NCBI GenBank assembly: GCA_024811115.1
Contig: JAKOGH010000296.1
Coordinates: forward strand, 185,373-249,372
DNA: 64,000 nt
Origin: Terana coerulea
Taxonomy: Eukaryota; Basidiomycota; Agaricomycetes; Polyporales; Phanerochaetaceae
Direction: 5' to 3'
Shown here piece by piece: positions 1 to 12,428 of the stretch. Numbering within the stretch: position 1 is the first letter of the stretch; each line of letters starts with the position of its first letter. The position numbers and the translations under genes are program-made. The notes under the pieces were generated by a model. It had not been told where the DNA came from. It worked only from the letters and a program-made list of their open reading frames with translations, and ran no database searches.

Positions 1-532
1 CTGTTGCTGCGTGCACTTTGGCGGGAACGACATCCAAAGCACTCAACACATCCCTCACAGTATGTTGTCAATCATGAGTACTCCAGTTTCACTCAGTAAG
101 CAGTGTTCGCTTTCTGAGTGTGAGCCTACGACTGGCCTATGATGGTTCGGAATCTACTTGCTTTCAGCATGATTGACTATTTTCACAGACTCCCGTTGAA
201 TGTTCAGCAGGTTTGGGACAAGCGCGCCATCCTGTCTGCTGCAACATGGGTAAATGGCAGCGCGAGCGACACGGGCTGGGAGCTCCACGTCATCTCCCGC
301 GTTGTTTGATACCACTACACTTGCCTGTCTTCTGCTGCGGAGTCGTTACAGTTAGGTATTCGCCACACCTGTTAGTCGGACCGAGTCTGTACGAGACAGC
401 TTGAGACACACGAGCGACTGCGCTGGTTTAGTATTTATACATTCAATGATATTATGCGATGTGCAGGGTATCATTACAGTGTTGTACAATTATAACGTCT
501 GAACATTACATGCCCTTTGGTGCGCCAACCCA
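1..532. other. No gene seen
   Basis: Only short open frames without splice-supported extension or recognisable motifs. It lies downstream of the minus-strand LEA-like gene and should contain its 3' untranslated region. Confidence 0.5.
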
Positions 533-1462
533 TCAAACCTGACCAACGGTAGACTGGCCACCAGTAGCGGTCGCTGGGTATGGTCCGCCGACGACACCAC
601 CGCTCGAGTCGAGCGGTGCAGTGGTAGCGGGCACCTCAGCGGGCTTCTCGGTAGCCTGGCCAGTGGCGGTAGCGCCCGTCAGCCTGTCGATGTGTGGCTG
701 GGCGGCAGCCTTCGCGTTCTCGATGTGGGGCTGAGCGGCAGCGACGGCGCTGTTGATGTGTGGCTGCGCAGCCGCAACGGCGCTGTCGACGTAGGGCTGC
801 GCGGTCTGCTGGGCAGTGGAGAGGGTCTGCTGAGCGGTGGAGAGGACGGTCTTCGCGGTCTCGACAGCGGTTCCGGCAGCCGACTGGAGGGTGGCGGTGT
901 AGTTGGTGGTTGGGGCGCCGGAGGCGTCAGTGGTAGTCACTGTGGAGCCAGGGATAGACGTGGGGATGTATGACTACGACGCATGTATGAGGTTCACTGC
1001 ACGGACAAGGCTGGAAAGGTTGCAACTCACGGCAGCAGTGGCAAAAGCACCACCAACGACCTCCCGCGCCTGCTGGACGTAGCCCGCACCGGTCGCCTTG
1101 GCAGACTCTACGGATGCCTCGCCCTCAGCGGTGGCTTGGTTGGTCTTTGCAGCAAGACCTGCTTCAAGTTGAGAAACAGCTTGCTGCGCAGATGGCTCCT
1201 TGAGCTATGATTCTTGTGAGCGGCGTAACCAACGCAGTTGAGCATGGCATGCTCACCTCTGCAGACGACGCGGCCTGCTCAGCGACGGAACGAGCTTGCT
1301 CAGCGTTCCTCTCGACTTCGCTCTGCAGCTCGACGTTGGATGTCTCAGCTGCTTGCCACGCAGCGGTGGTCTCGAAGCGCGCATCAGATCTGCAGGACAG
1401 CCGTCAGCACACATTGGATTGCTAAGGGATTGCGGGACGTACGGTCCAGTGACAGAAGACAT
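533..1462 (-). CDS. LEA-like amphipathic repeat protein, four exons
   Basis: Predicted 255-residue protein from four exons (1462-1443, 1389-1257, 1204-1031, 973-533). All introns are short GT-AG introns, and intron 1 carries a CTGAC branch site. The N-terminal half is rich in Ala, Glu and Gln and would form amphipathic helices. Residues about 150-200 carry a repeat of about 11 residues (AAQPHI followed by N/E/D and S/N/R) preceded by two STAQQT units. There is no signal peptide or membrane segment. The pattern is that of late-embryogenesis-abundant or apolipophorin-like stress proteins, so a protective role under desiccation or stress is inferred, not shown. Frames join without a break. A TATA element lies about 87 bases upstream of the ATG. 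Splicing is well supported; function is weak. Confidence 0.7.
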
Positions 1463-1548
1463 TGTGAATGAGATGGGTGTCGTGTGAACGATTTGAGAAG
1501 TGAGTGGTAAGGGGAATATGATGAAGGATTAACTCTGCCTCGTGCCTC

Positions 1549-1556
1549 TATATATA
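1549..1556 (-). promoter_or_regulatory. TATA box of the LEA-like gene
   Basis: TATATATA about 87 bases upstream of the minus-strand ATG at 1462, a plausible distance for a fungal promoter. Confidence 0.5.
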
Positions 1557-2012
1557 CTCGGTCGCCTACCCCGCCAGTACCCCGCAATCATTTGTGCGGT
1601 GGATCCCTGCGTCATCGCTGTTGATGACGCTGTCCCAGGGCAAAGCTGCGAAGCCCTGACTTTTGCCCAAATGCGGAAGGCGTAGTGGTTCACTCGCTAT
1701 GACGTCATTTAGGTTTACATCATTCGCACGATGTGATAACATTGGGCTACAACAACAGGGCGGCTGTGCGTGAACGAAGGGTATCTACATGGTGGGGGAG
1801 AATGCATGCAAAAAACACAACGGGAGGAGACCATCAGGCTGGGACCCAGATCTAATGTAGAAAACAACGAATGGATGTCGCTCTAGGAGTGCGACGGAGA
1901 GGAAAACAATTGCACAGTGAAGAAAGCAAAAAAGAAATGCATGTAAGAAGAGGTCGTGGGAGGACATGCATTACGCAAGTGTCCATGCAGAAAACGAGAC
2001 ATAGTTGATAAC
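1557..2012. other. Intergenic: upstream promoter and glycogenin 3' flank
   Basis: No credible coding frame. It holds the distal promoter of the LEA-like gene and the 3' end of the glycogenin transcript. Confidence 0.5.
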
Positions 2013-5000
2013 TTAGACGGCCTGCTGCTTGCCTTCTTCACCATTGTCAAACGATCCCATCCGCAAGAACCGCGCCAACACTTCCTCCGAGCCCCGCTTG
2101 AAGACGTCCACACCGCGCGCAGGATCCCAAACACGGGAGCCCCGGCGCGGAGCTTTGCCCTGCGCAGTCGGCGTGTCCTGAGGTGTGTCCTGAGGCGTGT
2201 CCTGAGGCGTGTCTTGAGGCGTCATAAGCGAGTCATCGGTCGAAGGCGAAGGTTGGCTGATGGTAGTCTCGGTCGAAATAGACCGAGCCAGTGGCGGCGA
2301 GAACGGAGAAGACAGCGAGGTCAAGCGCCTGTCTTTTGGCGACGGCGTGGACGGCGGGATTTTGACGGTTCCAACTACAGGAGAGCTCGCTCGGGACGAG
2401 CCAGGTATAGAGGAGTTGGACATCTTGCGAGGAGAGCCGATGGGACGAGTAGACGCTGCGGATGATCTGATGTACGATGGCGAAGATGCATTGACGGGAG
2501 ATGGAGGACCTCTGAGAGGAGAAGACACCGCAGGCGGAGAGGTGACCTTGGGAGGAGAAGGAATACTGAGGGGCGAGGTAACCCTGGGCGGGGAGTACGT
2601 GCGGGGAGAACCGACGGTAGCGGGAGAACGGATGCCGCTCGGGGTCGCCATGGACGGGAAAGGCATACCAGAACGGGCGCTGGTCTGCACCAATGGGGTA
2701 CCAGCGACTTGCTCCGGCTCTGACCTGAAGTCACGGGGCACCGCTGATGGCAGCAGCGTCGGGTGGCCGTCTGCGGGCCACTGCCTCCTGATGCCCAAGC
2801 CCACACCAGCGGCAGGCGGAGCGATGGGAGGGGTTGTGTCAATAGCCAATCCGCGCGAACTGCTCGGGGTCAAGATGATGTCCTCCGTCATAGTGCTTTG
2901 CACACCCTTCTCCGTCGTCTCGGCTACCGCCTGCACAGCACGGGAACGGTACTTCTTTTGCTCCGGACCTGCGCACGAGAGCGTCGATGAGCACTCTGGC
3001 TGCGCTTGCCCTTGGAGCTCCCCTCGCTCGCCTCGAACTCCTCTTCCTCCTCGCTGTCCTCCTCGTCGTCGCCGTCCATGCTGCTCGCGTCGTGCCGGTC
3101 TTGCATCTCCTTTTCCCGCTGCTTCTCCCACTCCTTCTTCCAGTCGTCGTCCTTGGGTGGGGGTGGCGGCGTCATGTACAGATGGGGAAAATCTTCGGTG
3201 AACCGACAAGTTTAGATGCGTAGCGCTGGATGCTCGGCACCGTATCCCACGCGTTCGACCACTCGTTCGTCCACGGATTGGCAGGAGGGCCTGGGGGCTG
3301 TGAACCTTGGGCTCGCTGCGTTCGACTGAGTGGGATGGCGTAGATATAGGCGAAGAGGTTCGTTCTGATTCGATATAGTTCGCCGCAGGCGGCGGTGGTT
3401 CTGCCCTCGGGAAGATTCGTCTAGGGACATGACGTGGCTTCTCTTCCCACGGAAATACAGCGTGGACTTTAGTTCTGTCCGGAACAGGCGGCGAGGACAC
3501 GGAATCGGGGGAGTCGACGGGAGGGGCTGGACCGATGACATTGGCATATTGTCCCTCACGAATGAGATGATCTGGAATGGTCGGCTCGGGGCCTGGGTTG
3601 AAGAGAGCGCTTTCGGGCTCAGGGCGATGAGATACCTGACGTCCAACGTCGTGTCGGTTATGGTGCTGTTGATCCCATACGTTGGGGAAGTAAGTCTCTT
3701 CAGGAAAAGCCGAAGCGGGTGGAAGTGTCTTCGGTGGGGGATCCACTGCCGGATTCCATTCGACCTTGGGAGGAGAGGCTGGACGGAGGGGAGGCGCGTG
3801 ATGTTGACCATGTCCTTGACGATGCTGTTGCGGTTGCTGATGATGATGATGAGGCTGGTGCTGGTGGTGCTGGTGTTGGGAAGGCTGCTGCTCGTGGTGG
3901 TGCTGATGGTGCTGGTGCTGGTGCTGGTGATGCTGGTGCTGGTGTTGGTGTTGCTGCTGCTGCTCGAAGTGAGGCTGAGGTTGCCCACTCTGAACTCCCG
4001 CAGGACTGTGACCACGCCACTGTTGCTGAGTAGGCGTGACATCTCCACCGCGTCGACTGTGCCGGGGAGACTCGTGACCCGGACGTCTTTCGCCTCGAGC
4101 GGGACTGTGGTACCTCTCCGGCTGAATAGCTAAAGACTGCCGGTGATGACGGTGAGGATGCTGGTGAGTCGCTCCAGGGGTAGAATCCGAGTCCGAAGAA
4201 TCGTTGGGATGCCATGGTCGTTGCTGCGAGGAAATGGGAGCTTTGACGGTGGTGAGACGAGTGCGGATGAGAGTGCGAGTGCTGGTGCTGGTGCTGCGTG
4301 TGCGACTCTACATGCTCTGGTTGATAGTAGACCTGTAGACCGGTGTCGGAGGAGTCATAAGACTGCGACTGGGGAGCGTAGTACGGAGTAGGTGTTTGTG
4401 TCGGAGGAAGAGATCCGCCATGGTGGTAAGGAGCTGGAGGGACTTCGTTGGGCGCAGGAGTAGGAAGACCTTGGTAGTATCCAGCTTGGTCAGAAGGCAT
4501 CCTTATATGCGTCGGCCGAGACATCCCAGAGTCCTCGCCCTGTATTTCCTCATGACCATCCTCCGCAGATTCCTCATCCTGACGTTCAGGCGATGCCTCC
4601 TTCCGAGGACGCATTAGGTCCACCCGCCCTTCCAAAGGCATGGACTGATACTCGCCTTCACCGTGGCCGGCTGAACGGAAGCCACTCTGACTTGAGCCAC
4701 TGGCACTGATGCCCTGTACAGTGAGGCGGCGTAAGTCATCCAAGCCTAGCGCAGCACCTGCAGGCATCTCCGCGCCCAGGGAAGAGCCATCGTCCCAAGC
4801 CGATGTATAGGTCTGGAAGCTGAAGCTTCCCTGCTCCGTCACCGGGTCCGTCCGGTAATGGCTATCGTATGTTGCGTACCAGCGATCCACCAAAGCTTCA
4901 TAATTATAAACGCGCTTTGTTCCATCAGCTGAAGCGACCTCGGAGCTCTTGATACCAGGGGACCTATACGTAAGATTCTTCCATGGCTTATTAGGTCCGA

Positions 5001-5984
5001 TGAAGTGGATAGCTCTTATTTGGGCTCCGAAGCGTTCATAAGCGGGTGCATAGCTATTCGCGTGACGTTAAGTTCCGCTGCGGTCATCCACCACTTGATA
5101 ACGAGAAAACTCACGTGTAGGCGGCCGTGGGTGTCGTGTTGTAGACAAAGCTGAGGCGGTGCCAATCCTGGCCTCTCCACTCGTTCAGCAGCCCTTGATC
5201 TCCGCCATCCCAGCTCCCTTTGGACTTCTGCAGCTCCATGAGGGCGTTGAATTTATCCTCGCCGGGCGCCAGCACGAGCACACCGGAGTTGAAGATATCG
5301 GGCCATCCGACGTCCGGCACCGCAGCGAATTCGTGAGGGAGTTGGAAGAGATGAGAAAGAGGCAGAAAGGGCAGGACATCCGCGTCGAGAAAAATTAATT
5401 TGGAGTATTGAGTTAATCGAAAAACGTGCAACTTGGTGAGAACAGTGTTGAGATCCGGACGACCTGTGCAAACGGTTATCAGTCACGGTCGGAGAGGGTT
5501 CGCGCGGTGCTCCAACGGTGCAACGGAGCTCGTTCAGGTTGTTCATGAGGATTGGACAGTGGCCACCGGGACATGCCCCGTGACCGTAAAGTTCAGCCGC
5601 GACAAACGGCGACGGAGGCGACGCAAACGCGTCCGATACGGTGGAATTGCAGGGCCGATGCACAGTACACTGAGTCTGCAGACTAGCGACGCCGTTGTCA
5701 GGTAGTCGTGGATGGATATGATACTCACCGAGGAGACGGAGCTTTTTATCATCCTCCTGCTCGATGATCTCGACGCCAACAACAACATCGTAGGCCCTCC
5801 TCAGGAGTTTGATGGAAGAGACGTTGAGTGTCTCTGGCGTGACAAGGCATACCGTCTGAAATTCTACTTCCGGCGGGGAAGGCGGGGACGGATGTAGATC
5901 CTTCAGAGCAGCAACGAGGGCCAAGGCCCCAGGCAAGTAGAAATCGGAAGAGACGAGTGTCACGAAAGCATAAGGAGTGGCCAT
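2013..5984 (-). CDS. Glycogenin (GT8) with long disordered C-terminal extension
   Basis: Self-glucosylating initiator of glycogen synthesis, and a known MAT-A flanker (GLGEN). Exons 5984-5729, 5463-5115, 5053-4312 and about 4223-2013 give about 1185 residues. The GT8 domain covers the first 260 or so: start MATPYAFVTLVSSDFYLPGA, DxD motif in FLDADVLP, then FNSGVLVL, GDQGLLN and HFIGPNKPW. The rest is low-complexity, with a Gln/His tract, a VEWNPAVDPPPKTLPP block, an FPWEEKPR block, and a conserved C-terminal VWDPARGVDVFKRGSEEVLA motif that probably contacts glycogen synthase. Intron 1 is unusually long (265 bases). The intron at 4311-4224 has a weak donor (GTAGAG) and is inferred from the frame change. 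Three one-base breaks occur near 3293-3297 (run of five G), 3196-3212 and 2985-2992. Each is a single missing base and together they restore the original frame. Confidence 0.88.
3785..3966 (-). repeat. CAG/CAC/CAT low-complexity tract (Gln/His-coding)
   Basis: Imperfect triplet repeat inside the last glycogenin exon. In the gene's frame it encodes almost only Gln and His, about 60 residues. On the opposite strand it creates a spurious Leu/Val-rich open frame. Confidence 0.85.
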
Positions 5985-6822
5985 CTAACGCTTCGCGCTA
6001 GAAGAGGGGGAACCGGACGAAGGAAAGGACGGGGGCCGTCGCGAACGTCGAGGACGTGTTCAAGTTCGCAAAACCGCATCCCCTGCGGAAGCGTCTCAGA
6101 GGCGGATTCTGCTAAACTTGGCGCCGGTTGCTCATCCCGGGGAGAGGCGCCCACCGCGCCGGCGGGGATTTCTGATCCGCTCCTTTAGCCCACCGTCCGA
6201 AGCCGTCATTGCTCTTACATAAGCAAACATTCTGTCCCGTTTTGGATACTGACTAGAAACTGTACCATCCTGCAAAGCAAGAGAGCACCGTGGCACTGTC
6301 ATCGCGCACACAGTACTACTGTATGGCTGGGTGGGTCGACGTTGAACGTTCACGTAAGTATGCAGTGTTAGAAGCAACAGAAGGTTCATATATCACCGGA
6401 ATATTCGCATAGGAAACAAGGCTCATTCAGTTGTGGGACAAGAGCGCGTCTTGTCTGAGAGGGCGGTTTTTGAGAGGATTCGCCGATAGGAGATATGCGT
6501 CTAGACCTTCGGGTCCCAGATCTCACGAGAATTAAAATCTTTGATTGGGTTGAACACTTTCCATTTGGCCTCATGGCAAGTTGTCGTCTTCGCCGTGGGA
6601 AGTACCTAGGTCCACGCCTTGTCTGCGCGACTACGACACGCCGCACGCGCTGGTGGAGACCGACAACCCAATGGCAGGAATGATCACGACGATCATTACA
6701 CATTGCAATAGAGATAGAGGTGTCAGCTACTAAATGCAGGACTAGCGTATTGAATATAATTGATGGTGGCGGACCGTAGTGTACGTCTATATCGCTGGCG
6801 TCAACCTGTTCTTCGAATTAGC
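5985..6822. other. Intergenic between glycogenin and CQD1-like gene
   Basis: Both neighbours are on minus, so this should hold the glycogenin promoter and the 3' region of the kinase gene. No splice-supported frame seen. Confidence 0.5.
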
Positions 6823-9195
6823 TCACAGGTCGATAGCAAGAATACCCAAGACGTACCAATCGCGCTTCACTAGTTCATCTGCGTCTACCAAAGCCGCAGA
6901 AGCAAGCTCTCTAGCTTCCATATACACCCATACCTTGCAGGGCCGTCAGCGAAAGTTAACCAGAGCAGTTCAACATGCACTCACTTTCAAGAACGCTCCG
7001 ATGTTCCGTGTTTCCATTTGCTGAATATTCTCTTGTGTACCCATCTGCCTACCCAGTTGCCTCAAAATTGGCAACGCGCTCTTGAATAGATCCAAACCGG
7101 GATCCAACTGTCTCCCAATGCCCTCTAACAATAGTACAGAAATGACCGTATTCACAAAGTCTGCCTCCATCTTGACGTGGTGTTGCCTAACAGCCGCGAG
7201 AACCGAGTGCAAAATGTCGGAAATCTTGATTTGGCCCAGCGAAAACGTTTTGCGTTTGACCTGCAGAACGATATGTTGCATCTTCAGAGCAAACGTCTCC
7301 TTGTCAATGGCCAGCTCTGGAGCGCGACAACGCTCGACCATCAGTTCGCCTGCGTGGTACCCGTCGAATTCGGCGATGGCGCGGAAGAGGTCGAGAAAGT
7401 TACGTCGGTCGGAAGCATCCAGAGTGGTGACGAGGCCGGCATCGATGAAGACCACCTCTGGCAGGTAGCCTTCTTCGTGGATCCGCTCCAACTCCTGATT
7501 CCACGCTACCGGGTCATTCCTAAGCTGGCGTAACTGGTTAACGGCGGTTTCTGTGGCAGGATCTGCGAGATGGGTAACGGATGAGTCCTCGACATCACTC
7601 TTGTCCTTGTATCCCACTAAGGCTTTCAGGGCGTTTTTGATGAGGACGCTGGTAGAGACTGGTTTCATGAATTTGACCATGATATTGCCTGGATGTAGAT
7701 CGGAATGTACGAAATTATCGAGGAGGAGCATATTCTGAAAACAAGCAATTATAATAAATACGCGGTCGGGAAATGTAAGAAGTGCTCACCAAAAACGCGT
7801 CCAATCCAACCTCTGCCAGTATGTCATTGTATGGGCCTGCGCCGTTTTGTAGGAAGTGTTCTAAAGACAAGGCATTCTGATACTCTTCGACGAGCACGTG
7901 CTGAGAACTCCAAACGTCCAGGGGTCTCGGGAAGGTAACAGGCAACCTTCGTGGCAAGAATCGTTGCTCAAACTCCGTCAGGTTTCGAGCCTCGTTCCGC
8001 AAGTCCAGCTGTTCGCGCATCATACGCCCGAATACCTCGACTTCCTCAGGTAGCGATAGCCACTGGACGCCAGGAATAAACGTAAGAGCGTTGGCGAAAA
8101 GGTCATGATCTTCAGGTCCCTGCTGATCATCTTCTCGACCTTGGGGTGTAAGATCTTGATGGCGACTGCGTTGGTTGGTACAGCGGTGGGAGGTTTCAAA
8201 ATATCGGGAGCGAGAGAGACCACTTTATTATGCGACGACCGTTTCGGAACGAGATGAGAAGGGGGAATTAGGTCATTTCGCAGCTTCGCTCTATACACCT
8301 GCTCGCACCGTGAATAGCCAGCAACTATAACACGCTGATAGACTGACCTGAGCAATAGCACCCGTTCCTATGGGCGTCTTATCAAATTCTTCGAATACCT
8401 CGTCGAATGGTCTGTGGAATACAGACTCAATGACGCGCTTGGTATGTCTGAACGAATGCGCCTTCCCCCGGGAGTGAAGAGCACCCATCCGGTTACATAG
8501 TTCCGTAGGGAAAAGGTCCGCTCTGGATGCAGCCCACTGGCCCAACTGCAGTGATCAAGCACGAACATTCAGTGTCCGGAACTATTGCCGGATATTCAAG
8601 ACGCACCTTAACGAAAGTAGGCCCCGCCCGCTGCATTTGTGTGGTTAAGAAATCATACCACCAAACAGCACCCCACCTATCCCCTCCCCGCCTTTTTGTC
8701 CGGAGAACCAACCAGTATCATTGGCGACGTCAAGAGGACGGGGACGAAGAGAAAGAGTAAGTGGACAAGTCGCCTTGCAGTGAGTATCGGCTCCCATATT
8801 TTGTCGTGAAGGAAACACCCAATTTGAGAGACGATGGAGCGGTGCGGTTCAGCGGGAGAGAAAATGGTGACTTCAATAGGCGGCTTGGGATTGTCATTGC
8901 AGGGAATGATAGTCGGCGAATATAGGATGTCGGGGAAGAGAGACTGAGGTTTCGGAGCGAGGTAAAGTGCGACGCCGCCTGCTACGGGCAGCAGCCAAAC
9001 GTACCTCCACGCACTCCTGGACGCTTGGGATTGTATGCGAGTGTTGAGTGCCGACGGCGACAATGTGTCTGTGTGCGTCCTGCGGTTCCATGCGAAGGCA
9101 GTCCGATGCGGTCTTGTCCGAAACGCTGGAGCTTCCAAGTGCGAGAATATTGTCTGTCTCATGCCTCTCGGCATGGTAGGCAAACGAAAAGCCAT
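6823..9195 (-). CDS. CQD1/ADCK2-type ABC1 (UbiB) atypical kinase, mitochondrial
   Basis: Member of the UbiB/ADCK family. Yeast Cqd1 (YPL109c) is an inner-membrane protein acting in coenzyme Q and phospholipid distribution, and its gene is a recurrent MAT-A flanker. Exons 9195-8607, 8545-8348, 8298-7790, 7734-6985 and 6933-6823 give about 718 residues. The N-terminus (MAFRLPTMPRGMRQ) looks like a mitochondrial presequence and is followed by hydrophobic stretches. Family motifs in order: RAGPTFVK then LGQWAASRADLFP (KxGQ-like), PIGTGAIAQVYRAKL (Ala-rich nucleotide loop), AVAIKILHP (lysine), VHSDLHPGNIMVK (catalytic loop) and VFIDAGLVTTL (DFG-like). The short last exon ends DWYVLGILAIDL. Two one-base breaks: the C-runs at 8681-8689 (one base too many) and the A4 run at 8097-8100 (one missing). 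The context and intact motifs argue for a functional gene. Confidence 0.88.
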
Positions 9196-9528
9196 GGATG
9201 TCCAAGGTCAGAGGGGCATTTTGAAGGAGGAGGGTGTCGAAAGCTAACAAGTCGTTGAAAACACAAGCCGGAGCATCCTGTCCAGGAAGGCGCGCTCTGA
9301 TTGGTTGACGTCATTAGGAGCGGACTCGCATTAACGAGCGCCGACGAATATAATATTCTGCGATGGTCCAGGTCAGGCTTCGTAAAACGAGTGCAGTACA
9401 TATACATCGTGAGTCAACGAAAGGATGTATATAAGGGGATAACATCCTCAAATTGGTGAGCCGGTTTGGACTGGCCACTTTCTTTACTGGACGCGCACAA
9501 TAACCGTGACACCTATCACTTGGTGAGT
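9196..9528. other. Intergenic
   Basis: Promoter of the CQD1-like gene and 3' flank of the F-box gene. No coding evidence. Confidence 0.45.
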
Positions 9529-11732
9529 TTACTGGGCACTGCATGTATCTAGTATTATATCCAAGACATATTCAGATAGCCCTCCGTAATAACTTACATC
9601 ACAACTTCGAATAGATCCCACCGGAGTCCTTCTGCGTGTGCTCCAGTTCTTGGCCAACGTACGCAGGGAACGGCGGCGGACCCCTCGTTCACCCCACCCT
9701 GTCCGCGATAAGTGTCCATTCACCATTCGCACCGACCGATCCTCCTTCCTGCAAACCACGTCCCACTTCCACAGCACGCGGCTGTCTGACTGTTCGTCAA
9801 GATACCACTCAAACTGCTCGAGGGCCGGGCACTTCGTCGCAACCATGCGCACAGCGGCTGCGACGAACGGGTAGTTGCGCGCCTCCCACGCGCGCAACAG
9901 CAGCTCCGGATCGTCCTCGTCGAGCGGCGCATCGTCCGCGAGCTGCAGAGCCAGCCGGATGGCCTCGTCCAGCCGCTCGCGCTGCAGCGGCTCCAGCGGG
10001 GGTCCCGCAGACCGTCGCGAAGGTCGTCGCCGTCCCACTCGAGGAGGCCTGCGGCAAGCATTTTGAGCGTGACGGGTCGCCCGTGCTCGTATATGCGAGG
10101 GTTCGGCTCATCGAGAAAGCGAAGCTTGTAGTCTTTGACAAGCCGTGCTTTTATTCGGTCAGATTCTGACTCGGAGTCGGAGTCGCTGCTGGAGTCGTCA
10201 TCCGAGGGTAGCCACCAATTGCTAAGCCATAGTGGCCACTCGTTGTTGGAGCCGTCGAGGGACATGTAGAAGGTGAACTTGCGTAATGCATCCCACTGGC
10301 TGAGTGTCTCTGCAAGGCTGTCCTGCCGTGCGCATGTCAGCTCTTGTCAGCTCGCAGGCTATAATCAGGCGCCTCAAAAGACCAGACTTACCATGAGATC
10401 CTCGAAAGTCATGTTCCAAGAAGGGTACGCTCGCGAAGCAACACGCAGTTCCTCTAGATGGGGGACGAATTCCTGTATTTCGGCGACGACGTGCTCGAGG
10501 CTGACGACTGATTCATCGATCGGGTCGCTTTCGCCGCCCTTCTCCTCAAGGAGGTACAGCGCGAGGCCCGTGCACTCGTACCGAGGATACGCAGGAGCCC
10601 AGCGACGAGTGCCACTCCGTCGCATCCGGGACACATGGCCTGCGCGAGAACGCGAAGCGGTGGAACTCCCCGAGCTTCACGTCGAATGCGGGTGGAACCG
10701 GGTTGTTGTTGTCCAGCTCGAATAGCGACGGTTGGTCAAGTTGTATACCAGAGCTTGCGGGCGGTGCGAGCCAGGTTCCAGTTCCACCGATGAGGAGGAA
10801 AAGCGCCTCGACGCGCAGCGCGAGTTGCTCAAAATGTACGAAGTGTACAGTCGCTTCCAAGATGGTCGAATGACGCTGGATGAAATCGTAGACGAGGGGT
10901 ACTGGTTGGTGTACCGACTCGAGCCTTAGGACCTTCAGGTTTGGGAACGATAGACCCTTAAAACACTGCATCATCACGTCTGAGTGCTCGACAGAGTCTG
11001 ACAGCGCAAGCGTGGTGATGCTGTCGAATACCGCCAGTCCACGGAACCGGTGTTCAACCGAGTCAGACCTGAACTCGTCCTCTGAGAGATAGAGCCGCAG
11101 GGTGTCGACCTTGGGCACTTTGTGTGTATTCGGGAAGGGCTCGTTGTCATCCCATGCCATGACCAGGTTTCTGAGGTGTGGACAGTGGGATAATGAGCGC
11201 AAGAGGGAGGGCTTGCAGACAGTTTGCGTGCATTCAAAGGAGACAAGGTTTGTGAACGGCAGCCGGGCACCAGTAGCCTGGCACTGAATCTGATTAGGAG
11301 ACAGGGCACTGTTGTTGTAGCCAACCTCTGAGTACCATGGATAGTCTGGACTTCCAATACGTATCGTTCTGAGCAACGTAGTTGTCTGGTGTCAGAGCTG
11401 TAGATGCACAGGACGACGCGAGAACCATACCTCACCAAAAGGGCCTTCTGTTTATTCAGTATGGCTTGTCTGAGTATGCGGTTGAAGCCCTTGGCTGACT
11501 TGCAGACGACATTACGACGAAGGAGATCCAAAGCGACCGCTCTGAACCGGCGATTGACTCGGGAAATGGTGTCGAGGAACCTGTATTGCTCGTGCTCGGT
11601 AGGTAGGCGCCTCGAGGTGGTGGTGTCAAGGTAGTGCAAAATGTGAAGCAAAAGTTCGTTGGGCAGGTCGTTGATCGAAGCGGTGCGTTCCAGCGTTACT
11701 GGTCTGGTCATATTGAACACCATATTGAACAC
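9529..11732 (-). CDS. F-box/LRR-like protein (copy 1, most intact)
   Basis: The N-terminus contains an F-box (INDLPNELLLHILHYLD, about residues 20-60), the SKP1-binding module of SCF ubiquitin ligases. It is followed by degenerate leucine-rich segments (SFPNLKVLRLE, FIQRHSTILEATVHF) and a C-terminal block, ALEQFEWYLDEQ then VLWKWDVVCRKEDRSVRMV. Introns: near 11445-11395 (GTGAGG donor, CACCAG acceptor) and one between 10393 and 10322 (GTAAGT donor, GGCAG acceptor). An acidic Ser/Asp stretch lies near 10160-10210. Frame breaks occur at the G5 run 9998-10002 (one missing) and near 10600-10640 (one extra). Two broken paralogs at 13.5-14.9 kb and 21.3-22.6 kb share the middle and C-terminal parts, so this is a local family. 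The substrate is unknown. The exact C-terminus after the WKW block is uncertain. Confidence 0.7.
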
Positions 11733-12428
11733 CGTCGCAGAAACCGATGGAGTTACATTTGCTACGACCGGGGTTTATCTCTAAGATGTTGCATGATCAG
11801 TTCGAGAGTCTGGAATCGCAGAGCATTGACTACAACTTACAAATGTCAAATAAAATGCACCTTGCTTGAGGCGCACCTTGTACTTACCGAGGTCGTTGAA
11901 TATGAACAAGTTGCACTTCGGCGCGACTCGGATACGCGATGCTCGGTCACCCATGTGACGTCACGCGAATAGACGGAGTCTCGTGTATACTTGTTCGTCC
12001 TCGCGTTGCCAGCGTGACAAAGCCTCATACATCAGCCGATGGGGCGCATCGTGCACCATAATTTGCAGCTTTCGACGAGTTTATTCAAATACTAATATCA
12101 TCTAGACCACTGTAACAAAGTCGCGCGTCTTGCCATGTGTCAGTCTCAATCAGCTTGATTTCTTGTGCTTAGAGTAAACCCATTCGGCTGGGGAAAAGTA
12201 AGTAGACGTTGTTCTCTCTCGATGACATGAAAAAGCTCTTGCTCGTTATCAGGCAAACCTTCCGCAGTCGCGTCCAGATTTGGACTTGGCATGCGGAGCC
12301 AGCTACCAGATCACTGAGGTCATACAGCTCGGCAAGTCCCGATGGACAGTATATGAGGCACAGCTGCAGAGAGCCAGGCACATCACCCAAATCACCCCAG
12401 ACACAACTTTCTTCACGACTCTAACACC
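11733..12428. other. Intergenic between divergent F-box and beta-flanking genes
   Basis: Shared upstream region. Small open frames here lack motifs or splice-supported continuation. Confidence 0.45.

Noticed and set aside
692..973. Gly/Val-rich open frame on plus
   Set aside because: Antisense of the repetitive last exon of the LEA-like gene.
3429..4133. Long hydrophobic Leu/Val/Met-rich frame on plus, looking like a membrane protein
   Set aside because: Antisense of the Gln/His triplet tract of glycogenin. Conserved glycogenin peptides are on minus.
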